Assembly (NCBI GenBank): GCA_022393335.1
Contig: JAJEKB010020696.1
Location: forward strand, 269,384-333,383
Source of the DNA: Macrotrachela quadricornifera
Lineage: Eukaryota; Rotifera; Eurotatoria; Philodinida; Philodinidae
DNA: 64,000 nucleotides
Direction: 5' to 3'
A program made the position numbers and the translations under genes. Under the pieces are notes generated by a model. The model was not told the DNA's origin, did not search any database, and saw only the letters and a list, made by a program, of their open reading frames with translations. Positions 24,401 through 31,079 of this stretch are shown here, in pieces. Numbering within the stretch: position 1 is the first letter of the stretch; each line of letters opens with the position of its first letter.

Positions 24401-25602
24401 TTCACAACCACATACAGTCGCCCACTTTCAAAGACTCCCAGGAAAAGTAGACCGACAACACAAATAAGAAACTAATCCGCTTCAACATAACCACCCAGAA
24501 TCTCTCTTACAGTCCTTCTAAACACCTGAACTTGTTACAAGGGTGAAGCGCCAGACTCCATTATCTCCAACTTGACTTCACAAAACCGGATTCGATCTCT
24601 AATATACGAATAAGAATATCTTCTCATTTATTTAAACCTAAAAAATACTAAAACATAATGAAAAATATCTGACGCTGGGTCAAAAAATTCCATAAAATCA
24701 TACCACTTATTTTCAGATAGTTTTCACTAGACTTTATTGTTTTTTGTGTTTAAACAAATGAGAAGATATTTTTACAGATATATTAGAGATTGAATTATAA
24801 TTGTTTCTTACTATTGCATTATTCCAGTTTGATTGATTCGGTTTTTTTCATGTTCTAATCCAACAAAAAGAGATGTTTTTAAGATAGATGTCGTTGTGAA
24901 ACTAATTTATTTATATGCCAATCAATAGATTACATAGTTCTGTGGGTGGTTTTATAAGGACAATGTGGACCGTATCGAGTAGTTATTATAGATTTTGAGA
25001 GTGTTCGTGACTGTATATTAGTATATTTGACTCGATCTTACATGTTTAAAGATTGATTATTCGAATTAAAAGCTATCTATGGATAGTACATAGTCATATG
25101 AAAATGTAGCTAATGGAATTCTGTAGGTGGTTGTGCTGAGGAGGATCAGCTTTTATCTTTCATGACGGTCTATTTTTTTTCTAGGAGTCTTCCGAAGTGA
25201 GTGGTTGTTAAGGTCAGTTTTATGATATTTGAAAAATGGGGTAGTTGTTACGATGGCATAAATTACAGATGCCTCGATCTGGATCATTCCCATTTAAAAC
25301 TTATAATAATCCTGATTTGTACAATTTTAAATTCAGATCTCTCATAAGATATTATAAAGTTGAGCGTGCGATACTAACCCCACGTGATGCACATCGCTGA
25401 GATTTTTGTAGATTTTGAGGAAAACTCTGCGCAACAAGTTCAAGATTTTCTAGTGTTCTGATCATTATAGATCTACCACTATATGGCACATCCTCAATAG
25501 AAACTATTTCATCGACCTCTTTTACTAGTTGATAAGTCATTTGTCCACTGGGTATTTTATTTGTTGTTCTGTCATGATTCTCGACATCTAAACAATTATG
25601 AA
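1..25602 (-). CDS. JmjN-JmjC pseudo-demethylase with tandem RRMs, six visible exons, incomplete at both ends
   Basis: Gene model built by reading splice sites on the minus strand. Exons in transcript order are 25602-25379, 14856-13851, 8732-8558, 7909-7612, 480-266 and 212-1. Every junction keeps one frame: phases 0, 1, 2, 0 and 2 at the five successive introns, with GT donors (GTTAGT three times, GTAAGT, GTATAA) and AG acceptors. About 710 codons are visible. Intron sizes are about 10.5 kb, 5.1 kb, 0.65 kb, 7.1 kb and 53 bp. The product combines a KDM4-like JmjN/JmjC module with two RNA recognition motifs, which suggests a nuclear chromatin or RNA-linked role without demethylase chemistry (inference). 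The first exon is not found, and exon 212-1 runs off the window. The alternative is two adjacent genes wrongly joined across the 7.1-kb intron. Phase agreement and the lack of a stop or a clear promoter favour one gene, but only cDNA would settle it. Confidence 0.6.
483..919. other. Intron sequence without recognisable feature
   Basis: AT-rich intronic DNA between the RRM exon and the first foldback element. I see no coding signal, tandem repeat or inverted repeat. Confidence 0.4.
924..1685. mobile_element. Foldback/MITE with TTAA target duplication (piggyBac-type)
   Basis: A 762-bp element bounded by TTAA at 920-923 and 1686-1689. Its termini are inverted copies about 25 bp long starting GGGTACC. 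Inverted similarity continues inward: a block around 990 reads as the reverse complement of one around 1340. TTAA duplication with a G/C triplet terminus is the hallmark of piggyBac elements, so this is probably a non-autonomous piggyBac derivative. No transposase frame survives inside. Confidence 0.65.
2018..2607. mobile_element. Long inverted-repeat (foldback) element
   Basis: Arms of more than 200 bp pair imperfectly around a centre near 2310. The terminal part near 2020-2060 matches the reverse complement of 2565-2607, including a CGAGGGAATC-like terminus shared with other foldbacks in this window. No coding content is evident. Confidence 0.6.
2915..3425. mobile_element. Foldback element, same family as 47555-48177
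   Basis: Imperfect inverted repeat centred near 3180; for example the 'caacaaatcgaatgg' block near 3035 is the reverse complement of 'ccattcgatttgttg' near 3310. The interior phrases ('agctcaaaagaatgtttc', 'aatatcttg', 'cattcgatttgttg') recur in the element at 47555-48177, so both are copies of one family. Confidence 0.55.
3430..5035. other. Intron sequence, nothing recognised
   Basis: AT-rich stretch inside the 7.1-kb intron. I found no coding exon, clear tandem array or terminal inverted repeats. Short phrases such as 'aaccctttgaaag' and 'aagggttcatc' hint at a decayed repeat. Confidence 0.3.
5040..5610 (+). repeat. Degenerate ~81-bp tandem repeat
   Basis: The phrase 'cgaaayatatattaygaa' recurs near 5209, 5288, 5369 and 5532, a spacing of about 80 bp with one longer gap of two units (near 163 bp). 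Each is followed by a 'ctcatgaaa...aaattaatcgat' block. The period is close to 27 codons, and the best copies translate to similar strings (NRNIYYETN, NRNIYYDLN), but stops and frameshifts break the array. It is either a minisatellite or a dead repeat-protein exon. A C homopolymer follows at about 5630-5641. Confidence 0.45.
5812..6298. mobile_element. Foldback element
   Basis: Arms start near 5814 ('cgttggcacaata...acaaatacactta') and are mirrored by 'taggtgtatttgttccgat' ending near 6297. Inner matches include 'ctcaatagctgag' against 'ctcagctattgag'. The arms are around 200 bp each and the centre is near 6050. No ORF of interest. Confidence 0.6.
6640..7440. repeat. Degenerate ~50-bp minisatellite
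   Basis: Repeated phrases 'gtaataaayctttt', 'agaaaaatagaag' and 'aatcaactc' recur every 45-55 bp through this stretch of the 7.1-kb intron. Copies are strongly diverged and the edges uncertain. Confidence 0.4.
7612..8732 (-). CDS. Linker exons of the JmjN-JmjC-RRM gene
   Basis: Two exons, 8732-8558 (175 nt) and 7909-7612 (298 nt). Donor GTTAGT after 8558 and acceptor 'tgattgtag' before 7909 join to read LQRKSKPYG. The 158 encoded residues are Ser/Asn/Gln-rich with acidic patches (for example DIYDDLPSFEDLMDII) and no domain I recognise, consistent with a flexible tether between the JmjC and RRM parts. The next donor at 7611-7606 is GTAAGT. The open frame beyond it (down to 7471) is intron read-through. 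Confidence 0.6.
9004..9135. mobile_element. Short MITE with CCCAGGAGATTCA termini
   Basis: A 132-bp element with perfect 13-bp terminal inverted repeats CCCAGGAGATTCA / TGAATCTCCTGGG. The interior is GC-richer than its surroundings and holds several TCGGAT/ATCCGA words in both orientations. Confidence 0.65.
9312..10154 (+). mobile_element. Internally deleted piggyBac element
   Basis: TTAA at 9308-9311 and 10155-10158 flank terminal inverted repeats CGCATTCGACCCGAT / ATCGGATCGAATGTG. Inside, two transposase remnants lie on the plus strand. One at 9525-9780 has an acidic Ser/Glu/Asp-rich N-terminal region. One at about 9840-10060 has the C-terminal Cys-rich finger (WCSGCY and FCSDCKEYF, read across stops). 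The catalytic core between them is missing, so this is a deletion derivative, mobilisable only by a related transposase. Confidence 0.65.
10185..10440. repeat. Interspersed repeat shared with 46262-46480
   Basis: Shares an ordered set of phrases with 46262-46480 ('aaaagtcttgaa', 'aacgttagaga', 'ttggtctcaaaa', 'gaataatcag', 'ttacaactt'). Diverged copy of one family, with no coding content. DNA from 10440 to 11260 may belong to the same unit but shows no clear structure. Confidence 0.4.
11264..11894. mobile_element. Foldback element with GAGGGAAGA-type terminus
   Basis: Left end 'gatgagggaagagttccaa' is mirrored by 'tgagatccttcaattatga' at the right. 'aactgtcaaatcgc' pairs with 'gcgatttgacagtt'. 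Inner pairing continues (the 'gtctacctc/atccaaagtttgaagtcgaa' region) to a centre near 11575. Confidence 0.65.
12378..12886. mobile_element. Foldback element with GGGAACCGTCC terminus
   Basis: Left 'ggggggaaccgtccgaagt' pairs with right 'acttgggacggttccctc'. 'agcaaaagctgaaaatggta' pairs with 'taccattttcagcttttcct'. The centre is near 12630. No ORF. Confidence 0.65.
13285..13521. mobile_element. Small MITE rich in CCGTTTTAC words
   Basis: Terminal inverted similarity 'ccgtggaaaacggc' / 'gccgttttctttcac' encloses a locally GC-richer segment with repeated CGTTTTAC, ACCGTTT and GTAAAACGG words. Edges are approximate. Confidence 0.45.
13851..14856 (-). CDS. JmjN and JmjC domains (catalytic residues lost) of the JmjN-JmjC-RRM gene
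   Basis: Single 1006-nt exon between acceptor 'tatatatag' and donor GTTAGT. Numbering from the first visible codon of the gene, residues about 85-125 (APTLQINPSG...GAIKIQL) match the JmjN pattern, and about 175-360 are JmjC. KDM4-family landmarks are clear: HWYIIP (for SWYAIP), EFVVLSAG (for EFMITFP), ESIPFALPSWIEEG (for ESTNFATLRWIDYG). In family enzymes Fe(II) is held by HxE and a later His. Here the aligned positions are Ser251, Val253 and Ala333, and the 2-oxoglutarate-binding Lys aligns with Arg. The frame is open with no decay, so an inactive scaffold, as in JARID2, is more likely than a pseudogene. Confidence 0.7.
15060..16055. mobile_element. Diverged copy of the 27748-28732 foldback family
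   Basis: The right terminus 'ctcactacttttcgattgtcctaag' ending at 16055 matches 'ctcactacttttggtatgccctaag' of the element at 27748-28732. Internal phrases 'gcccgaaaagctctagaat' and 'atagtatagaaagatggagc' match too. The left end lacks the full terminus. A separate repeat also found near 1870 and 22800 lies inside, at about 15660-15880. Confidence 0.5.
16340..17060. repeat. Degenerate tandem DNA collapsed around a 400-bp assembly gap
   Basis: Words 'gtaagattttgc', 'gtaaagattttat' and 'aagatttcgtctgcg' recur irregularly on both sides of the N run at 16424-16823. The gap probably reflects unresolved tandem repeats. Apparent ORFs through the N run are artefacts. Confidence 0.4.
17100..17340. repeat. 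TCGGAT-rich repeat
   Basis: Several TCGGAT/ATCCGA words in both orientations resemble the interior of the MITE at 9004-9135. Similar wording appears in the oxidase intron near 50590-50780 and at about 55930-56030. I see no clean termini. Confidence 0.3.
17345..20000. other. Intron sequence, nothing recognised
   Basis: AT-rich DNA inside the 10.5-kb intron. A pyrimidine-rich CT/TCTC tract lies near 18890-18985. No exon, inverted repeat or RNA gene could be supported. Confidence 0.3.
20006..20592. mobile_element. Foldback element with well-paired ends
   Basis: Left 'cttcgatttcaatgatttttt' (about 20028-20048) is matched by right 'aaaaaaatcattgaaatcgaa'. The outer ends 'acatccccaggtgcctct' and 'agaggagcatctccggatgt' also pair. 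The centre is near 20300. No ORF. Confidence 0.65.
20593..21785. other. Intron sequence with weak short repeats
   Basis: Mostly featureless. Around 21360-21440 the words 'ctccattacagacag' and 'cattacagacgctg' repeat loosely every 18-20 bp and look related to the element that follows. Confidence 0.3.
21790..22345. mobile_element. Foldback whose arms are tandem TTGCTCC units
   Basis: Arms of about 170 bp (21790-21960 and 22170-22345) are inverted copies. Within each arm a unit of about 18-21 bp is repeated some nine times: (t)tgctcc(cc)ggac on the left and its complement gg(g)gagcaa...tgtc on the right. The loop (about 21965-22165) contains a CAT/CCTCAT-rich simple repeat. In one frame the arm spells repeated GEQLS/GEQVS-like strings, which I take as a by-product of the period. 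Confidence 0.6.
22790..22930. repeat. Interspersed repeat also near 1870-2010 and 15770-15880
   Basis: The three places share an ordered string around 'cttcatcctctctttccaatg', 'tgaaaacc.cag.t.c' and 'ttaaaagctatt.aaaaa'. The family is AT-rich and non-coding, and it sits beside or inside foldbacks. Confidence 0.4.
23061..23326. mobile_element. 266-bp MITE with CCCTAGTTC termini and TA duplication
   Basis: Perfect 9-bp ends CCCTAGTTC / GAACTAGGG flanked by TA on both sides, a Tc1/mariner-type signature. The inside is GC-richer, with many TCCTC/GAGTCC words that self-pair. Confidence 0.6.
23400..24360 (+). pseudogene. Decayed pogo/Tc5-like transposase
   Basis: Read across stops and shifts, this stretch gives an acidic N-terminal part, then a CENP-B/Tc5-type helix-turn-helix (HDTDLKQRSLAKAQEL and W/F-TNFKYQHRIISRK near 23880-24000), then DDE landmarks (EIFNTDQIGL near 24110, HSCTTQSIINMARR). 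These match pogo-class transposases. Several stops and frameshifts make it non-functional. Foldback elements lie immediately on both sides. Confidence 0.5.
24362..25219. mobile_element. Foldback element
   Basis: Left end 'agtgaccctaacaaccgccc' pairs with right 'gtggttgttaaggtcagtt'. Inner matches include 'agactcccaggaaaagtag' against 'ctattttttttctaggagtct'. The centre is near 24790. It interrupts or abuts the pogo-like remnant. Confidence 0.6.
25379..25602 (-). CDS. Most upstream exon found for the JmjN-JmjC-RRM gene
   Basis: 224 nt between acceptor 'ttgcttccag' (25612-25603) and donor GTTAGT (25378-25373). It ends in phase 0, and the JmjN exon starts in phase 0. The roughly 75 residues (HNCLDVENHD...QRCASRG) match no domain I know. 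Because it begins with two bases of a split codon, at least one further 5' exon must exist upstream. I could not locate it. Confidence 0.5.
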
Positions 25603-25619
25603 CTGGAAGCAAGAGTCAC

Positions 25620-27150
25620 ACGCATTATATAAGACTTACTGGGAATACACAAAATAGACGTATACAGAAAGAGGTTGATGAGTATGAATAATAAAACAGA
25701 AGAAAAAAAATGTGCTATGCGTACAAACAAGATGTGTAGATTAAAATAGAAAGACGGAAGATATGCAACCAAACAGCATGTGATAATTACATTTTATTTT
25801 GATAAATTGATTCGTTTTCATCGTACATTTTTTTATTCGTATTATATAAAAGAATCAAATTTTCTCATTGATGTCAATAATTCAACTTAATAGTGTCTTT
25901 CTAACTTTATCCTTATAAATATAAATTGTGAAGATGCATCTGTTACTGGTGAAAATCATCCCTGTTGGTCGATCTGTAAGGGATATACTCAATTTTTTTA
26001 TCAGTAAAGTAACTTCTGAGCCATTCTATATTTATTTAACTTACGTATTTATTGAGATTGATAAATAATTTTCTTCTTTACAAAAGTTGTATTTACTATG
26101 TGACACGTCTTTGTTTGAATTCAGATCAAATGATTATAAAAAAATATGATCAGAAAAAGAAAAATACATATTCAAACGTTTACACAAACACACATTCTTT
26201 TACATAAACTACCAATAAGAGAGCTAAATTACATATTAAAATATTCTTCATATTCATTTTTTATCTGTATTATATGAAGGTAATATATTCATATTGGCCG
26301 TTTTGTTTGAATAAATATTAGTGACATCACCTATACGTATTAAAACGTGTGTGTACAACCATATCTTACCTGTATTTGTTTTTTCTTGTTCTTCAGTCAA
26401 AACAAGTCTTCACATGAAGGATTTTTCTCTTAAGTAGTATCAATTTGAACTGTAATAAACAAATAACACTCATCATTTTGCTCAATTGACCATCGACAGA
26501 ATAAGACAGACGTATTTTCTATTGATACTGATATCAATAAAATCGATTTATTAATTTTTATCTTTAATTAGCGACACAAGTTTCGCTGAAATTGTAAGTG
26601 TAAAAAATGGTTTTGTCTGTGTGTAAAATAATTTAAAGTAGATCTCATACTCTTCAACTAAAATTGTAAAGACAAATTATCTATATTCAAGTCAATTTTA
26701 ATTAATAAAAGTTTTTGACGCTATGAATCGTACAGTATTATGAGATGTTAATATATACTAACGCAATGATTATAAGAATATCTGAACTGAAATTGTTATT
26801 TAAAACTATCTGGTAAACCTTTTGCAAACTCGTAGATAATCAAAGATAGTAAAAGATGTTAGCGGACAAATATATTTTATTTTGTTTTATATAGAAAATA
26901 GAAATTGCTTCTCAATAATAAAGCACAAAAAACTTCATTCTAGAAAAATGCGTTTTCAAAATTGATATTTTCGCTCAATAGTTCAGTATGGTATGATAAA
27001 TACGAAAACATGGATCAACGTAAGGTCCAACGTCACAAATTGAACATTCGTGTCTCAATTTATGTCATGTCCTATTAGTTTTCTTTTCTGTATGACTAAA
27101 AACGAAACATTATCTTGCTGGAAGCTGTTTGTTGTCACTTGAAGGAATCA
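25620..27150. other. Non-coding AT-rich DNA
   Basis: No exon, repeat structure or RNA gene recognised between the exon at 25379-25602 and the piggyBac remnant. The missing 5' exon of the JmjN-JmjC gene could be hidden here if it is very short. Confidence 0.3.
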
Positions 27151-27747
27151 AAGATAAAAACTACTGTTCAACTAACCGTACTGGTGTAGGTTCACTTGAT
27201 GGTCTCTCTATTTCGACTAGGTGTGTCGGCAGATTATCCTGTAAATTTTGTTCCACTAGAAAACGAGCAAGGGCTATACGAAAATGAAATTGTGTCATTA
27301 TGTCATGACTTGTTTCCTGAGTTTGTATTTTATATAAATAACATGAATTCAATATAAGTAAATCAAGTAAAATCATTAATATTTTCTCAATCTTTGTCGC
27401 GGTATACAGTACAGAGCTATCAATCGATCGGTCCTATCAACTTCATCCATATTATCATTATATTCATGAACGTATGTTGGTTTCTCAACTTGAGTTTGTC
27501 TCTTCTGAACGATTGTAATTAGCTTCGCAAAAGAGATACTTTTGGATCGATTCCGTTTTTGAACCAAATCGAACTGATCACTTTCTTTCGCAACTTTTCC
27601 AACCGACTTCAGTTTCGGTTTAATTCGGTTTGGTTCAAAGAAAATGCAAACCAATCGCATTGACCAACTTCTTTTAATATTTACTTTAGCTTTTTTATAA
27701 GTTTGCATCGGTTTGATTTAGCATTTCTCAAAATTTCTTCGATTTTA

Positions 27748-28732
27748 CTTAGGGCATACCAAAAGTAGTGAGGGAAGTACTTTTTTCCTTAGGCAGAGGT
27801 CTAAAAAAATTTCTTTTTTTACCAATCGATAGAGCATGTTTCGCTCTATCTTTCTATGCTATTTGATCACTATTCAGTTGATCTTATAATAATAAAATTT
27901 CGATAAGAATTATTTTCATTGAAAATCAGCTGGTAGCATTAGATCATAATCAGTGTGGCACTTTCGCATTCTACTTTATTATCACTTAATCTGTTGTATT
28001 AGAAAAACAGAATATATCGGAAGATGCAGCGTGAAAAGCTCTACAATTTATAAAGGATCGATTATTCTATAGTTGCACTTTTTATTTTCAAAACGAACAA
28101 AACTCTGAACGACCAAATTTCGATATTGCGGAAACGAGATTGTTTTTTAGTAAAAAATGCATTCGGTTTCCCCTATCTCATCTTTTTTATTACCTAAGAT
28201 GTTTTATTTAAAGAAACAAAATATACTGCAAGATACAGCGTGAAAAGCTCTACAATTTAGAGAGAACAATTATAAAAAGATAAGATAAAAAAAAACCGAA
28301 TTCGTCATTTACTAAAAATGTCAATCTTGTTTTGCAACGTCAAAATTGATCGCTCAGAATTTTGTCCATTCTGCAAACATAAAGTGCAACTATAGAATAA
28401 GCGATCCTTTATAAATTGTAGAGCTTTTCACGCTGCATCTTCTGATATATTCTGTTTTTCTAATACAACGCGTTAAGTGATGATAAAATGAAATACAAAA
28501 GTGTGCCATCTTTATAATGCCATGTCCGTTATGATCTAAATGCTACCAGCTAATTTTCAATGAAAATAGTTCTTATCGAAATTTTATTATTATAAGATCA
28601 ACTGAATAGTGATCAAATAGTATAGAAAGATAGAGCGAAACACGCTCTATCGATTGGTAAAAAAAGAAATTTTTTTAGACTTCTGCCTAAGGAAAAAAAG
28701 TACTTTCCTCACTACTTTTGGTATGCCCTAAG
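27748..28732. mobile_element. 985-bp foldback with CTTAGGGCATACC termini, TA duplication
   Basis: The two halves are near-complete inverted copies around a centre near 28236. The ends CTTAGGGCATACCAAAAG / CTTTTGGTATGCCCTAAG are flanked by TA (27746-27747 and 28733-28734), as for Tc1/mariner-type elements. The phrase 'gcgtgaaaagctctacaatt' occurs three times, twice direct and once inverted. The element is inserted in the piggyBac pseudogene, so it is younger. Confidence 0.75.
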
Positions 28733-28969
28733 TATTTCAAGTCGCGACTTGTGACATTTTTCCTTGGTGAAAAAAAAAATCGGAAAACTGGTATAAATAA
28801 TCGGTATATAATTAAAAAAGAAGTATTTAAATTCGTTCCATAATATGGAGGTGTCCACCTGACAGAGGTCTTACTACATAAAAGTATACATAAGAATATT
28901 TTCGTTCTCATAAAGACCGTTCGATAGCCATTGGAACAATTAGACAGTAATGCAAATCATGAAAAATCT

Positions 28970-29290
28970 ATGACAATTTGAAATAGCTGTAGAATATCTA
29001 GATTGCTGTGATAAATTTAAATATTCATGTGAATGATTAAATAGCTATGGCAATTTGAAATAGCTGTAAGGCAACTAGATTGCTATGATACATTTAAATA
29101 GCCATGTGAATGATTAAATAGCTATGGCAATTTGAAATAGCTGTAAGCCATTTAGATTGCTGTGATAAATTTAAATAGTTATGTGAATGATTAAATAGCT
29201 ACGCAAATGTTTAAATAGGTATGGCAAGTTAAATAGCTACAAGATGTTTAGATAGCTGTAATGGAATAAAATAGCTATGACAATAATAAA
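28970..29290. repeat. Minisatellite, ~20-bp unit in a ~79-bp higher-order repeat
   Basis: Units of the type 'aaatagctatgnnaattt' alternate in four variants. The block starting 'ggcaatttgaaatagctgta' recurs about every 79 bp (near 29046 and 29125), with an older copy just before. It lies inside the piggyBac remnant. Confidence 0.6.
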
Positions 29291-30699
29291 TAGTCAGGCT
29301 ATCGAAATGATTCAACAAGATTATTTTCTGATGCATTTATTACTAATTACGTATAAAAAGGAAATTGCATCTCTTTTGAGAATGAGCCGTTCTAACGGCA
29401 TCTATTTTTCTCTTTATGAGGTATAGGAACAGTTCAGACAAGGAATAATAATTATTCATTACGATACAATGTCCTAAATCCTGATAATCTTTCACCAATG
29501 TCATCACTATTCGACTTGATAACGATAAGTCACTACATTTTTCACTGTAGTTTGTATCGTGACCAATGTAAATAATAAAATCAAGAATATAATCATTTTT
29601 ATCACATAACATGAAGAATTGAAAACCAAATCGTGCTCTTTTTAACAGAATGTATTGTTTTCACGATAGGGGGCCTCTGTACATTGTGCAAGCTTCTGCC
29701 AACATCTAGAAATCTTCCTGATGTGTAAAGTCTTTTGAATGAAGGACATAAAGCTCCAATAACTGGCCAAATCTTTTTCAATTTGTTGTCGGAACCTTGT
29801 TCGGTCTCAAAATGTAACATTTTGAGTAATATTTGAAATCGATCAGCATTCATAATTTTATTGAAAATCAGTGTAATTAAAAATTCATCGATTGGAAAAT
29901 ATATCCAAAGTTCCATTTCCCTTGCTATTCCTTTTAATACCAGTAAAGTAATAAAAACATTAAATTCGTAAATATTTATTGAAACCCATTTATTTATACG
30001 TGAATATTGCTGGCGAGGATTGGAATTTTCATATACAATTGTTTGTATTAGATCTCTATGAAAAATATAATTCCAAAATTCGATAGGAGTTTGAGTAACT
30101 TCCACTTGAACTTCGGCAATGGCGACAAACGAAAATGGATCTCTGTTGATTGTTGGAGTAACTGCCCGTTTAGTTAGATCAGTTTTATCATCAGTGTCAG
30201 ACGGAGATGCATTGGACGTTGATAAACTGTTGTCAGTATCACTGTAAGAATCGTGGCTTGATATTATTTTGATTTTGTCAAAAAAACTTTATCGAGCAAT
30301 AAAGAATACGAGCAATTGAAAATATATCTTAGATTCGATAAAACGTCGTTACATATATGATGTTTATTCCAAAACTAACCATGCAGGCGCACACTTTTAC
30401 ACATACGTAGAGGATATATATCTGAGATAATGGAATATATCAATGATGAATGCGATAAAGTTAGAATATACATTAGTGATATCATGAAAGAAAGGAAGGA
30501 AAACGTATTCAGAAAACTAATTTTGATCTTATTTGATCTTTTCTCTTCCTAATATGCAATTACAAGGGTGAGAAACATAATCAATGAGAAGCATCAGAAT
30601 CAATAGAGTGAACTTCAATAGGAGCAGGATGTTAGCATCAACTCACAGCATACAAAAAAACAGATTTAAGGAATTGTAGCCTTCATTTTTTTCATAGAA

Positions 30700-31073
30700 G
30701 TTGCTCTGACGGATATATAAGTTGTTAACAATCAAATGGTTAATGAAAAGTAGGATTGAATTTACTATTTCCATGATAATGCAAGACCCCATATTGTAAT
30801 GTCGATTCGCAAAAATTATTGAAGCTTCGGTAGATTATCATTCCTCATCCACCTTATTCTCCTGACCTGGTTCCAACGGACTAACATTTGTTCCTTTCTC
30901 TCTCTTACCACTTGATTGAGAAAAGTTTCGACGACGAGAGCGACATCAAAACGGAACTCATCAACTTCTTTGATCAAAAGTTTCAAGATTTCTATGAACA
31001 CAGGATTCTATCCTTGTCGGAGCATTGGCGACAAGCCATAGATAGAAGTGATGTATATATAATTAAACGGTAG
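30700..31073 (+). pseudogene. C-terminal remnant of a mariner transposase
   Basis: Successive frames give FHDNARPHIV (near 30770), PPYSPDLVPTD (near 30850) and FDDESDIKTELINFF...FYEHRILSLSEHWRQAID (30930-31045). These are the mariner DD34D end region and its usual C-terminus. At least two frameshifts and a stop. The N-terminal half is not recognisable upstream. Confidence 0.65.
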
Positions 31074-31079
31074 TTTTAC

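Larger units (their letters stand above)
27161..30290 (-). pseudogene. Broken piggyBac transposase with nested insertions
   Basis: The N-terminal half is at 30290-29340: an Asp/Ser-rich start, TPIEFWNYIF, the core region NADRFQILLKMLHFE, then after a shift DYILDFIIYIG and CIVMNNYYSL. The C-terminal part resumes at 27708-27161 (HEYNDNMDEVDRTDRL, CIPRQRLRKY, FRIALARFLVEQN), all piggyBac landmarks. Between them lie a minisatellite (28970-29290) and a 985-bp foldback (27748-28732). Several stops and frameshifts, so no functional product. Confidence 0.7.
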
